Source: Cinclus cinclus
Lineage: Eukaryota; Chordata; Aves; Passeriformes; Cinclidae
NCBI RefSeq assembly: GCF_963662255.1
Contig: NC_085055.1
Span: forward strand, 5,142,102-5,206,101
Length of the DNA stretch: 64,000 nucleotides
Direction of reading: 5' to 3'
Of this stretch, positions 1 through 13,773 are shown one piece after another (positions within the stretch are counted from its first letter, which is position 1; each line of letters opens with the position of its first letter). The position numbers and the translations under genes were made by a program. Below the pieces are notes generated by a model that was given only the letters and a program-made list of their open reading frames with translations, did not search any database and was not told the origin of the DNA.

Positions 1-3000
1 TACAAAATTATGAGGAATGGGGATTAGGACTCTAATGAGAGGAATTTGCTGACTTTTCTGTGCTGTTTCTTGACCTCGACGTGACATTTGTCTTTTTTTT
101 TATCATTAATATGCATCTTCTTGGCAGCTGATGATAAAATATTATGCTTTTTTTTTTAATGTAACAGAGGAGAAAGTATTTCTTTTCACTTATAGCTAAG
201 GGAGCAGAGCTATAGGGGAGAAGCTGGTCTTCTCTGCCACAGCAACGTGGATATCCTGAGAAAGCTCTGTAAGAGCAGGTGCCATTACTCTTAATCTCTC
301 TGTGGGTCTGCCAGTATTGCTAGGCAGAATTCTAGCTTGGAGTTTATATTCCACTCAAATGTTGTGATAACATTTACTCTGAGAAGAAGTGGGGTAAGGG
401 ACTGGACCAGATCAGTCTGACTTAAACCTGTTCCAAGGCACCCACATTCCCAGCTGGAGGAACGCGACGTTTTCAGCTCTGTTCCGATGACAAGGGAGCC
501 TTTTCTCCACTCTGAGGGTGGAAAGGTGCCAAGAGCAGCCCCATTATTTGGCAGGCAGGAGGTAACCTTACAGTAAACAGCTGTCAACCTCGCAGTCTGG
601 CTGAATTTTAATAGCTCAGAGACTAAAGAGAGTTACGATTTTGTCCGACCCACGGGGTCTGGGCTGAATTACTTGGGGCTACACTGAAGCTATCACATTA
701 GGGTCAGGTGACTTGTCTATATAAATTCCTCAAACGTGCCATTAAAATGTCAGTTCTTAACTTAGCTGGAGCTATAAAGCACTTCAGCACAGTTTAAATC
801 TCTGATCTCGTATAAAACAATCAAAACAGAATAAAAAGAATATTGTGTGGCTGGAGGCACTGTCACTTTTAGCCGTGTGCAGGTGGATGCCATTGCTCCT
901 GAACATTTTTGGTTGCTCTTGTTCTGCATGGAACACAGTGAAGCTTAGTCCTGGAAAAACAATGTATTATTTGCCAGAAAACTTAAAGAATTTGGCTTTC
1001 TAACTTAACTGTGTCAATCCCTTTTCTTATTCTTGGATGTTCATTAAAATATAAGAAGGATTCCACAAAATATGGGCAGTATTTCTCTTATTTTGAGAGA
1101 AATCTTCATGGTGAATATTAGCGCTCTCAGAATATTGATAGAGTTTGGAAAGCAGAAAGGACCTTTAAAATCAGAAAGTAACTTTTAAATCAGGCCAGTG
1201 TCCAGTGCTAGTGTGAATCACAGCCTGGAAAAAAGGGGGGGAAATATCCCCAAACACACCATTTGGAGCAGGTTGTGCTGAAGCAATGATTTATGACCAT
1301 TTCTTATGCATAAAGAAAGAACACTTAGGTCTGTACTGTAATTCTGCAGTTAGGCAAGTACCTTCAGTTGCTGCTGTGGAGCAGCACATGAACTCACCTA
1401 TCTGTCAGTGACAGCAGACAATTAAAGCAGTAATTTAATTGGGGATTATGGAGCAAAGAGTGCTGGGAAGAATATTGATACCTTAATAAAGGCTCAGGCT
1501 GTGGTAATGGGTCCTGGTGGTAATGTGCAGTATGATGAACTAGGATTTTGATATGAGGAAAGTTGTACAGAGATGCAGGATGAGTGAAAAATTAGAAATT
1601 AAAGGTGACTGGCTATGTGTGGTGTCACAATCAGGTTTGTCATGAATACACACCTGCATGGTACTGCTGCTTTTCTTCCAGTTTGGAGTGAGGCTGTGCA
1701 TTTTCTAACAGTGCACCAAGGCACTGTCTGTCACAGAAGGTGAGGGCAGATATACTCTCCTCTACCTATGTTTTAAGCTCTAATCTTTATATTATTCTGA
1801 TACTCCTGTTCCATAGGAGTCAGAAATCCTGCAGCACTTCTCAAAACAAATTATCCTGCAGTGCTGATGAGTGCTTCTTCAAAATGGATGCTGTTTGGAA
1901 GATAAACTTGTGCCCTGCAGAGAAGATAAAATGTAGATTTATTGTAGCAAACAACAACAGAAAGCTTTATATTGTATTTTGAGGGTCTATAAAATCAGGC
2001 TCCTTACCCTTTATATAGCAAGTCAAGCAGGAAAAAACACTGAAAGTTTTCTTGATCACCCATCTTTTATGTCCCCTATAATCAAGCATACACCAAATTT
2101 GTGTAATTTGAAGAGAAATATAATATTTCTTTAATTAAGACAAGGCAGAGATATACAATTCCTCCTAGTGCCTTATCAATAACAATTTTCTTTTGATATC
2201 AATGTAAGTTCATTTTCTTAATACCTTACCAAAAGTCATGGAGGCACCATTAGTACTCAAAGTTTGTTTCCAGAGACTTGGACCTCTTCACTTAGGACTG
2301 GATTTATTGCCTCTGAAAAATTGCAGGTAAAACAGGCTTTGTGCAGAAGAAAGTGGGAAAGGAGGAGGACTGGGAAGAGGTACCCATGGAAAATGCAGAA
2401 CAGCTCCTCCATAGCCAGTCCTCAGTCCCCTGGCTGAAAGCAGCAGCTGTTACAGCTGCATTCCCATATATTAAAGCACAGCACTCCTACTTTCAAGAAA
2501 TTACTTACACTTCATGTGTCCTTGTTCCTTTCCCAGCTGGATCCAAATGCCTCCCTGTGCTGCCCTGTGTGGAGCCATGGTGAACCTCAGTGTTGTGTGG
2601 GGTTTGTTCTGTTTAACTGGGTGTGATAAATCACAGTCAAAGCACAACACTGAACACTCCAGCCTTAGTTGGAAGTTCAAATATTGAGAGCTTAGCTTAC
2701 TTATTGCCATGGCAATCACCATTAAAATTATTTTTAGCTTATATTAAAGGTGGGAAAAAAGAAAGAAGAATCAAAAAGCATTTGAAATGTGAAGTACAAA
2801 GACTTTAATTTAAAAAAAAAGCATTCTTTATCCTGTATCCTTTCAGTGAGGGGACCTTTTATAAGGGAGCCCTGGATCTGACAATTTTGGATGATTAAAT
2901 TTTATATTAAGCGTCTTCTTGAGGACAAGGAAAAAAAAAAAAAGGAAGTGCAGCTAGGCTGGAGCTGCTGCTGGTCATGGTCTGATCTTGTTTTTATGAA

Positions 3001-6000
3001 ACAACTGATCATAGCCTGAGCATGATGCAATATCTCTGCCTTGGATAACTTTGGTGGCCCCTTGCTGCCTCCTCCTATCTTTCAAATACAGAATTTAGCA
3101 ATAGGTATTTTAATGCACCGGAGTGCTGTGGTTTAATTAAAAGTTCTTTTTTAGAGAGGTCTAACAATATTTGTCAATGTTTTTGCTGCTAGGCATTTCA
3201 CTTTCTCATTCCAAGTTCACAAAAGAAAGATGGCACCGCCATCTTATTATTATTAGTATTACGTAATAATTTTTTTCAAAATATAAAAGTAATTAAAAAA
3301 AATCTGCATTCCTTGTTACAGTGTCTGTAAAATGTACTGTCTAAGAGGCATGATAAAAGAGAACTCTCTTATTAGGGATGTCATAGGGAATAGTGAATGG
3401 TTACAGGTAATTACTATTTCAAATGTCTAATGACCTTTTCACTAAAGCACAATGAACTTCTATCATGCTCTGTTGCTCTTGGTAGAATATGTGATCTTCA
3501 TGCATACAAATGCACAAGAAAAGTCCTTGATTTCCTCACAGAGCAGTATAATTCAAGAACTTGCATTGTAGTTCCTTTTTCCCCCCCAGATGCTGGAGTG
3601 AGATGTTTGAGGAATAAATGCCATAAGTCTGTATTGCTCAGACTGTGGCCAGAATTTGCAATGCCTGGTGTTTCTACATCATGTGGTGAAACACAGTGAG
3701 AATTGATGGATGCCAGCATAAATTGTGAAGAAGACATAGGTGGTAGAGGCAGATGAACGGGGACATTTGCACCAATGTAATTTTCTGCTCTTATGAGACA
3801 CAAGACAGTGACAGGTGCAGCATCTGCCAAATTGAATTGTTTGTAGTGTGGCAGCCAGGAATATACCTCAGTTTGCTCAACAACAAAAAGTGTTTAAATT
3901 AAAAAAAAGTAGCAGTCAAAAGAAGATCAAAAATACCTAATTACCATTCAAACAATAAGCTACAATGCTGAAATGTTTCATTATAAAATGAACGATAAAA
4001 CTTCTGTGTTTTGTGTTTAGGGACAACCTGGAAAATCAAGAGTTCTGAGACAGAAAGATCAAACATATTGAAGTCTTTTGTGCTCCAATACTAGGAGAAA
4101 TGACAGTGCCTATTGTTGCTGTCTGTGTTGTAAAGATGTGGGTGATTAGGAGGCAGCGGTCCCTGCCAAATAATATTAGAACACTTTTTTATACAGAAGT
4201 ATCAGAACTATTCAGATGATTCTGATCACACCATTTCTCATTGCTTTCAAGTCTGGGCTAAGTGGAAAATAGAAAGGTGGAGTCAAAATATCCTGTCAGA
4301 GAACACTTTTACTTGCTGCTTGCATTAATCACAATATATGGAGGCTCAACAGCTTGACCATGACTCAAGTGTGTGGGAGAATTGGGTAGAATCACATAAG
4401 ATTTGTAAGTGGTTCCTTCATTCTGGCTGGTGCTATATTCATGCTGGAATACACTGAACAGTATAATGCTTTTAATTAAAAAGCCCCTTCTCTGACTGTC
4501 ACAGTTCGGTCTTAGAAAAGAGTGGGGGGGAAAAACTTGAAGGATTTCTCACCTACTCACAGAGAAATTTTGCTCATTAGCCTTTGATTATTGCATTGTG
4601 AAGTGAGAGCAAAAAAAGCCTCAATGTAAGCCATTTTTTTTTTTTGCAAATGAAGAAGTGCATAATTTCCTTTTTTAAATGCGTGGTGCCAAATTTGAAG
4701 CACATTCAGTATTTCTATTGAGCCTGGGAAGGCAAATGGTGTCTTGGCTGAATGATTCCACTTTGACCTTCTGTGTTGGAGAACTATTCTATAAAGGTGG
4801 TGATTTTTGGACAAAAGGATTAATTGAGTTAATAACCTGAACAGTGAGGTAAAGAGTAATTTACAGTCACAGCTAGTGTGAAAGTCCTGTTGTTTCTTTA
4901 ATTGTGGTATTGACTGACACTGCACTGCTATAAATTGTCCTGCAAGAATGTATGTACACAAGCTTGAAAGCTTAGTCTGTTGTGATTGAGACAAAAAAAG
5001 ACCTGACTTTCAGAACTTCACTGGTCTGTAAAATAACTAAAACATTTTCCAGGAATGAGAAAGATGGTATGATTTGATATACATTTAAAAAAAGAAGATT
5101 GAAGTTATACTTCCATTTAATTGAGCCATTAATCCTAGAAAATTGGCTCCCACAAGTAACCTGAAACCATACCACATTCTTCTACTTATTTTCTGATATC
5201 ACCAACTGAACATATATCACAGAAAATAAATCTGCTTTCTTGTTCAAAGTATGAGCAATTTCAAGAGAAAACACCAACTTGAAGAGAAACCTGAAGGAAA
5301 AAACGAAAAAGCAGTAACTGCAACAGATAAATAAAACACCTGCCTCTAACTAATAAACTGGGAACCTGAGTACTGTGTTTGACAATAATATAGGAACTAT
5401 AATTTGGCTCACAAACCTCTCAAGAAGCAGTAAAAACTGGTATATGTTTTCTCTAGGAGACGCTGGGTCTGTTGTTGACCTCATCATTCTAAAATGTTTC
5501 CTGTGTGGATATTCAGAGCGTGCAGCGCTTCATCTGAGATCCCTTGTTCTGATTGCTGGAGTGTCACACAGCTATTTTCTTGTACAATTGAAGCTATGCA
5601 GAAACCAAAGCACAGATCCCAAACATGAAGTGGAAAAGCATCCTGGGGAAAGAGTCAGACAATAAAATGTGCTCTGCAAACACCGAGTGAGGCAGTGAAA
5701 AGTGGCCTGTTGTCCTTCTGCTAATATTCCCCAGGCCATCTCTAAGTGGCCTTTATGAACCACCTGTCATTTAGGCAGTGGTTAGTTCACTAATTAGTAG
5801 GATAGTCACCAGACCGTGCTGTTGGACAGGCATTTTCTGCTAATTCTTTTCTGCAAGAATGCAGAGTTCTTGGGTTTCCAATTGCAAGGTAATTCTTTAC
5901 AGAAAATAGAGTGCTAGAAGCTTTTCTCATAAAACCAGGTACAGAGGGCACAGATACTGACAAGCCAATCATCCCAATAACTGAATTTTAGGGCTGAGAG

Positions 6001-9000
6001 TTGGAGATTTTGGTGTTCTGGGCAGTTTTAGCTTGCAGCCTTTAGGGATGCTGCCAGTGGGCAGCGTGATGCAGCTGCACCCTGGGCTTGCTCAGGCTCG
6101 CAGCAGGGTCAGCTGAGGAAGGAAAGTTTGTGGTGATGCTGGAAGCAAAATTGGGTCTTTCTTTGCATTCTAATGACCTACATAATTTTGTTTGGCACAT
6201 GGCTTAGCTTGGATCCAGCCAGTTGCTCCTGAACTTGGCCAAATCTCAGTTCCTTTCTTTGTGTCCTATGACTTTGATTCTCCTTTATAATTTTTACTGG
6301 CAAAGGATGGGTTTCTTTCCTGCTCATTTAATGCTAGGTAAGGAAATGTATTCAGGAACCTAAATTTGAAGAGAGGTTGAGTATGTTTACAATTCTGGCA
6401 CCTAGTTTTTCTTTTATAAACCAGAAAAATTTCCTTACTTTTGGTGAAATTGTCTGCCTTTCAGGACGAGACACCTGCATTGATTTGATTGTTAGTTAAG
6501 GTAATTTAAACCACATTAAAATATATGTGCTTTTACTGATTTTGTGTGATGTGAATTGCCCTAGGGTTTCAGGACTGACTCTTTAGCTGATGGACATCTG
6601 GGAAATTTCCTGTACCTTTCAAAGAAGCCATGTCAATTTATATTAGCAGGAGATTTGGTCTTTAATTATTTTCATAATGGAATATCAGCTCTGAATACAA
6701 AGGTCCACAAATACCATCAGTAGGTGGGGGCGGGGTGTCCAAAGATGTTTGAATTGTCCTTTCCTGTCTACATCTCTTTATGCAGAAGTATTTTACTAAA
6801 TATTTTTCTAAATGTGCTTGGAAAATTTGAGCAGCAGATAGAATCTATAGTGGAAAGACAGTTGTGTATTTTCATGCAGAATTGATGACTAGTTATGGGA
6901 GGCAGAATTACCAACTCTAGAGAACACAGATGTTAACTGGCATAATGCCCTCTTGATGCAAATAAATACATTAGATGCTATAAAAGATTTTAAACCAGGA
7001 GAGCTCATCTTGGCAGGAGATATATTTGCTGGATTTGTGCTATTCATTTTGTTTTATAGAATTGCTGTGGATTTGGAATAGACTATTTGAGGAGCTTCTA
7101 AATGCACCAGTGGAATGAGACTTTAAATTCATTTTATTTCTGATGTTTTGTAAAGGGGAAAAAACATGCTTAATTTGTGCATAGACACTTCACCTCTCCT
7201 AATACCCCAAAGTGTCTGAGCTACATGCCTGGTAAACTAAGCAGAGGCATTATCACAGAGTGATGAAAGGCTGGACAACTGTTCAAACATGCAGGGTTGT
7301 TGGTGTGTCTGGAGCACTGCAGAAGGGAGTGCTCCCTTCCTGGTCAGAAGCTGGGCTATTTGCATTCTTCCTCCATCGTTAATATTCCTTATGAGGAAAA
7401 TATCACCAAATTTTTACCACTTGTCACTCAAACTCTTGCTTTGGTTCCCATGTGATTATTTCAATTTCTTCCAAATAAGACCTGGCAGAATATAATGTGA
7501 CCCATCTCTTCCTAGAGCGTTTTTTTTCTTTTCAACAAAAATAGAGGAGATATTTTTTAAGTCCATCTTTGTATCCTTTTATAAGCCAAGGAACATGGAC
7601 ATCTATTTAGGGCAACAGATTTGAAGGCTAAAAAATCTGTTTACAACTGTGGGGAAGTATTGCCAGGGTAGTTTAAGGCAATGCTATATGTGCTGTTTGC
7701 AGTGGACTTTTGTTATATATTATTTTTGTAAGGACAGTGAAAAGGACCCACACCTCAGCTGCCCACTTCTGTACCAGGATATGAGAGCGAGCCCAGAGAG
7801 AGGACTGGAGGAGGTGGACACTGGTTTGATTTGTGACAGCATTTCCTGTCTTTGAGTCTTGCCATTCATTGGGATGAGTAAAGCAAAAGGCAGCAGGGCT
7901 TTTCCCTCTCTCCTAAGTGGCTGTCATACTCCATAGCACCTGCTGTTACATCTTGCAGTAATTTTTTTTTTCCATGTCCCTTTTAACTTCCTGATCTCAT
8001 TTTTCATTTTTCAAGCATTTTGAAGCATTTTGCAACCTCCTATTGTCCCTCCTGTTTTCCCTGATGTTGGCAGTTTTTTCTTTTTGTTCCATGCTGTTGT
8101 TTCATGAAGCTTTTGTCTCATAATAGTTGTCTGTCTCCAATACCTGCTACTGTGAGTTCCCTTTACTACTGCCTGCATTTCTGTGTCACATCAATCCTAC
8201 AATGTGACAGATGCAAATCTGTCTGAAATAACCTGTGCATGGTCCATGCAACCTGAAAATAAACATTTATTTCAGTGTCAGGTGCATCATACCTGCAAAT
8301 AACCTCATTTATCTAGACACATTTATTTTAATGCTTATTGTATAAATACCAGTATCTCAGCATACTCTACAATACCATCTGCCACTTGCTCTTCTATTAT
8401 GCATAATTTAATATAGTCCTACATTACTCCAAGTTTTTATGTTGCTGGGTTCATGCATAGCTACAGCCTTTGTTGAGGATACAAGTGTGGTATGAAGATT
8501 ACAGAAAATATTACACTGAGGTTTAAGTGGCTCTTTTGGGCTAGAGGATGTTAATTCAGACCAAGTATCTGACACCTGCAGTTGCACAGTGTGGATTGGT
8601 GCAGTATTTTTCCATACTTGTTTTGAATCTTCTCAGCATCTTAAATAACCAAAGGTAACGTGAGAGAATTGTATGGTAAGAAGTACAAGTATATCCCACT
8701 CACTGATTTTCCAGTTCTCCCCAGGCTAGACAACTCAATTCATGTGTTCAGGTGAATTAACCTATAGCATCCTGGGTTGCTGGAGTGTTTCTGTGGACCA
8801 TTATCACTGACAGAGCACTGAAATTGCTGCATTTGATCATGCTGTTAATGCTTGGCTCTTGAAGAAGCCAGTATACAAAGCAAGGAGATAGAGCAAGTCC
8901 TGCAGTAAGCTGCCATTAACCACCATTAGTTTCTTCTGCTACCACAAATTGGAAGAACTTTCAAAGCCCGAGATTACTTGCACCTTTGGTTTACATTCCA

Positions 9001-9265
9001 GAACATGCTCAGGCATTTCCATTAACTCCAGATTTTTCATAACATAGTTATACTATATTAGCACTCTGAATAATAAAAATTTGAAAAAGCTAAAGCTTGG
9101 CGCTTGTATTTAGGGAAAGCATTGAGTCTTCCAAGTCTAACTTCTGAGTTGCTGCATGCCCTTCCTCTGGCATATCACTGCTCTTCCAGAAGTCCTCAAA
9201 GACAAGTGTTAGAAGCTGGGAATGGAATGTCAGGTAGTTCCTGTGGTCTAAAAATAAGCTAAATC
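1..9265. other. AT-rich single-copy DNA, no gene recognised
   Basis: I see no exon, RNA gene or recognisable mobile element here. The open frames (longest about 145 codons at 4557-4994 on the minus strand) are rich in Phe, Leu, Lys and Ser, lack domains and have no supporting splice sites. Small simple tracts are present: a T run at 4634-4645, 13 A at 2931-2943, and an ATT/TAA-rich patch at 3240-3275 that contains the palindrome TACGTA. A tandem duplication of a 10-base unit (aagcattttg) lies near 8013-8033. Very old repeats too diverged to read by eye could still be present. Confidence 0.6.
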
Positions 9266-9527
9266 TAGCGACAGGACAGGAGGAAACAGCCTCAAGCTGT
9301 GCCAGGAGAGGTTCAGGTTGGACATCAGGAAAGATTCCTTCATGGAAAGGGTTGTTGAGCATTGGAATGGGCTGTCCAGGGGGGCAGAGTCACCATTCCT
9401 GGAGGTGTTCATAAAACTACTTGGTGTGGCACTTAGAGCCACAGTTTTGTGGATAAGGTGGTGATAGTCAAAGGTTGGGATTGATCATCTTGGAGCTCTT
9501 TTCCAACCTAAATGATTCTACGATTCC
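9266..9527 (+). mobile_element. CR1 LINE, 5-prime truncated 3-prime end
   Basis: The block matches the avian CR1 3-prime region in order: 'aggacaggaggaaacagcc', 'caagctgtgccaggagagg', 'ttcaggttggacatcagga', 'ggagtcaccat'-like and 'tggaggtgttc' segments, then 'ttccaacc' and the terminal 'gattctacgattcc' repeat. CR1 is the dominant LINE of birds. It inserts by target-primed reverse transcription, so most copies are 5-prime truncated like this one. Only the non-coding tail is present, so the copy cannot make protein. No clear target-site duplication is visible, which is usual for CR1. The 5-prime breakpoint is accurate to perhaps 10 bases. Confidence 0.93.
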
Positions 9528-12304
9528 AAATTAAATCAGCTCCTGCTGACTGGAATACCTCTAAGTCCTTTTCATACCATTTTACCTCTCCATCGGCTCT
9601 GGTGTTGTGTTCCAAGGCCAGAGCTAAAATTCAAGATCTTCACTGAGGACAGGACTGCCATGAGCTGCAGTAGAGCACAGAGCCCTCCCAAGAAATCCCA
9701 CCCCAGATCTCACCAGCTGGCTCTTCATGACTGGGCTTTTCAGCAGCACTTGTGCTCAGCCAACCTCCATCAATTCTGAAGCACTTTGTGCTTGATCACT
9801 GGTAATTTTTCATGTTTAAGATAAAGAAGTTCTCACTGCCCCTATTTTGCAATCAAAAAAGTGATTTTTAGAGGAATTTGAGAACACTTGTGTGTTTTTT
9901 TCAGCAGTATTATAACAAACTTTATTGTTGAATCAGTGGCCAAGGTCTGCTCCTGTTTTTGATACAGAAAGGTCTGATTTGATATAGAAAATCCCACAGT
10001 CTATGGGGAGTAAGATTTCAGAATTCCTATCCTCATTGACCTCAGCAGAGCTTTCAAGACTCCATTAGTAAGTATGAGGCTGAGAAATGCATTAGCAAAA
10101 TCAGTGCCAGCTAAGCAGTGGGTAGGTTTGGCTGATCTTAGAGCCCTGATCTTATTAGAGAGAAGCTGAATATATTGAGCAGATTTTTCAGACCAGAGTG
10201 TGAAAACTCTGGATATTAAGGTGCTCAGTTGTGAATTACACTTGGCTCTGCTGCTGCTGTCCTAAACAATTTCTTTTCCTCTTTCTTTGTGATCCAGAGC
10301 CCCACGTTGCTTTTCATCTCTGTCCTATAGTGGATTTTTTGGATAATGTGGGGAGTGCATAGAAAGAAAAGGTGGTACCAATATGCAAAACTGAATTGTG
10401 GTACGTCTACAGTGGCTGGGATGCAGTGTTTTAGCACAGCTGTTGAACTGGGATATTTCTTGAGGAACATGCTATGGAACGGAACAAACATCAGCTTAAC
10501 TGGAACAATATTCATATAAATGTAGGTAGTGCAAAGTAGTGTCATGGTTGCTACCACAGATGCTGAGCTCCTCTTTCCCCCTCTATATTTAAGTGTGATT
10601 TTTGAACATGAGGCATAGTTTTTCATCTGAAATAAGAAAGTACTATGCTTTGGTATACTTAACTACAAGTTAGAATCTTCTAAGGCTCAAAATTACTCTG
10701 TGCAGTATTGATGAAAACTGTTTAAGTGAAACTGCATAAAGCATTGTAACTATAATGAAGAATCAGAAATTATACATAAAAGGAAAAAGAATGGCAAGCT
10801 GATGTTCCTTATTATTTTATCCCTTCCTTTTTATTTCTAAATTTTGCACTTGAAATTGAATTGAGTCTACTCCCAAAAGGCAAAACACAAAGATTGTATG
10901 CACGAGGAACATTAATGGGCTGTGCTGGAGTGTCCTTTTGTGGGTCTATATCTCTCACTGAATGCTTGTATCACCTATTCATGATCATCACATTTCTCAA
11001 AGTACAGAAGAAGAGAAAACTGAAACAAGATTTCCCATGTATTTGTGTTTTGTTTGAAGTGATGCCACAATATACCCATTCTCATTTTCAAGGGAGTGTT
11101 GTTTAAGTAGACATTTGTATTTATATTCTGATTTTGTGTTAAATAACTCAGGCAGAGGAGCTGGGCTAAGACACTTAACACCTTGTTCCTGATGGTCTTT
11201 CAGGTGTTGAGGAGGTGTGACTAGTGTGCATTGCAGAAGTCACACTCACAAGTTTTGCATAGTCAAGGGCAAGATCTCTGAATTTTTCAAAACCAATCTC
11301 AAAAAAAAAAAAGAGGAATTTACTCTGGCTTTGATAATTGACTTAATTGGTGGTTGCAGCCTATTTTCTACAGGAAAATGAATCTCATTTTACTTAAAAT
11401 AGAAAGAAATTTGTTCTTCTCCTGCTTTTTTTGATAGGGTACTTGACTACTATATAGTCCTTATGGGAAAATATTTTGCTTAAGTTCTATTTTTATCTCC
11501 TGTTTGTTTATTTTTAATTACTACTTCAATACCCTGGGATTCACCATCGATCTTCATCTGCCTACCCAATTATCCCTAGCTTGCTGAAGGGTTTGTTTAC
11601 TTTTTAAGTTATATGAGTTATATGTGCTCTGTTAAGGTTATTTGTGTGTGTGTCTAAGTATTGGTAACAGGAAGATTCTGATTTACAGGGAGGGAAGATG
11701 AATTGATATTACTGGTGTTATGAGGGTGTAACTCAAAGAGAAGATGTCTGAATGCTGTTGCTGTCCTGGGGTGATTTTCCTTCTAACAGACTCCTGGGGA
11801 AATGCACATCATGGAGTGAGATATTCCTGCCCCAAGGTTACCTAGGGAACACTGTAACATAAAATGTGGGAGGTTAATGCCTTTAAGAGTGTTTTAAATG
11901 TACTGAAGTTCTTTGCACAGCAACTCCCACTAGCTTGAGAAGTATTTCATAAATTTATGAAAATGAATCTGCAACTTCACAGGAAGAGACAGTTCTTACT
12001 TCTCACAGTACTGGAGGGTCTCCTCTGTGTAGGTTTTGCATTATCACTTAAAAATGAATTTCACCATTTTGTTTTAAGTTAATGAAGTCTTATCATTGAT
12101 CAGTAGAACAGTGTAATTCAGGTGTTATAACCTAAGGTTCTGTCCCAAAATTAATTTCTCTCCATCTGCAAAGAAATTACTTTTCCTGTATAAGCAAATG
12201 GGGAAAGCATTTTCTGTCCCAGTTAAAGCAATATTGGCAGCAAAACTCTACTTTTCTTCAGCTTTGAATGTAGTTGATATATTTCTTCTTAACTTTTAAA
12301 TACA
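9528..12304. other. Single-copy DNA between two CR1 ends, no gene recognised
   Basis: Nothing gene-like can be supported. There is a run of 12 A at 11301-11312 and a short TG repeat near 11643. The 133-codon minus-strand frame at 10225-10626 has no recognisable motif and uses a composition expected of AT-rich non-coding DNA. A segment near 10000-10060 (containing 'cattgacctcagcag') faintly resembles the old repeat noted at 59175, but too weakly to annotate. Confidence 0.55.
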
Positions 12305-12440
12305 TGGAAATGGTCAAGGCCAAGTTGAATGGGGCTCTGGGCAACCTGATCTGGTGGAAAGTGCCCCTGCCCATGGTGGAGGAATTGGGGCTGGATGATC
12401 TTTGATGTTCTTTTCAACCCAAACTGCTCTAATTCTATGG
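12305..12440 (+). mobile_element. CR1 LINE, short 3-prime fragment
   Basis: About 136 bases match the last part of CR1: 'gtcaaggccaagttgaatgg', 'ggcaacctgatctggtgga', 'gcccctgcccatgg', 'ctggatgatctttga' and the terminal 'aattctatgg'. The subfamily differs from the copy at 9266: this one has the 'ggtctagtggaaggtgtccctgcc' tail type. Only non-coding tail sequence is retained. The copy is diverged by scattered point changes but readable throughout. Confidence 0.92.
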
Positions 12441-13686
12441 TGCACAAATATGTCTGGTGTTGAAAAGGGTTAAATGTGTGCCTCAAATAGGATGATCTGT
12501 GGCTCACAGGGGACTCCTGCCCCCAGTGGCTCTCCCTGACAGCTGATGTCATTGCCCTTGAGCTCATATTTGCCATGAAAGCAAATTTGCACTGGAAGCA
12601 ACGTTAATCTGTAAATGTTGGACATTTTCCATGGAGATACAAGTTCACTCAGGTAAAAAAAAAAATAATTTGAAGGAAAATAACTTGCAACCAATACCAA
12701 TGGCCAAAGCTAAGGAACGGAGTAACCATGATGCTGCTGCAATGGCATTTAGCAGGTTATAGGTTTGTGCTGTGGTACACTTGGACATGAGCAATGACCC
12801 AGAGCGGGACAAATTGACTCAGTTTATAACGCTATTGAGACTCGTGGCCATGGCCCTAAAATCTCTATGGGATGAGGCCCCCCGTTGTGTGGGTGCCCTG
12901 TCTGTTTGCCAGGGGATCTGGTGGTCCTCATTCCCACCATCTGGGGAATGTGTGGTGTACCTAGTATGGCTTTAGGGTGGGGGAATAGGGGAAAGGCTGG
13001 AGGCCATCAGGGAGCTGTGGTACGTAGGGAGGTGTGTCCTGACAGCGCTGCAGTAATAAATAATAACTTCAGGCTTGTGATTAGTCTGAAAGCTGCTCTG
13101 AATCTCTCCCATATACTTGCTTTCCAAAACTGAGACCATTTCTGAAAGGCCTGACAAAGAATGTTGATCATTGAATCATCCTGTAAAATTTGAGAGAAGT
13201 GTAATTATAAGCAGTAGGGAAAATCTATAGAAAAGAGATAATTTCCCATTAAATTCAACAGGGCAGTTGTCAGCTGATATAAATCGATGAGTTTATTGAT
13301 TCAGTGGAGCCTGTTTGCACAATATAAGGTTCAGCCCCACTGGGTTTGGGAGCAAATTCTGTAGAGCCCATTTCATGTCAATTATATTCATTTTTATTCT
13401 GTTCAATATGACTAATTACCGCTGTTCCCTCGGTGTGAATGGACCAAACAGCTCCTGTCAGAGCCTTCTGCTGGAGTGACTCATTCAGGAGAGTGAGGAG
13501 CAGTGTGACAGATCCTGCAGCTGAGCAGGGAGCGCCGGGGGGATTTGTTGTCAGGAGCAGCATCACACGTGCAGGAGAATGCAGGTCACTGCTAAGTGAG
13601 CCCTGAGCTGGGTTCTCCTTGCTCACTGTGTTGTGTGCTGCCGCAGAGCTCCAGTCTCACTGTGGGCTGTGAAAGGCCTGTGTGTT

Positions 13687-13773
13687 GCACAATTAATCGA
13701 AATTACGTGCGCGTCTTGGAATGTGTCACACCGCATCGTTTGGGCCATCATACAAACAATGACTGCAGTTCAG
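13687..13773. promoter_or_regulatory. Candidate conserved non-coding element
   Basis: A stretch of under 90 bases holds about six CpG dinucleotides (aatCGa, taCGtg, tgCGCGtc, acCGca, atCGtt) inside otherwise CpG-poor DNA. It starts with 'aattaatcgaaatta', which carries overlapping TAAT homeodomain-type sites. Retained CpGs outside an island, next to homeodomain cores, are typical of conserved vertebrate enhancers, because methylated CpG normally decays. That is an inference: conservation was not tested. A longer element could reach back to about 13400, where 'gactaattaccgctg' has a similar look. Confidence 0.3.
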
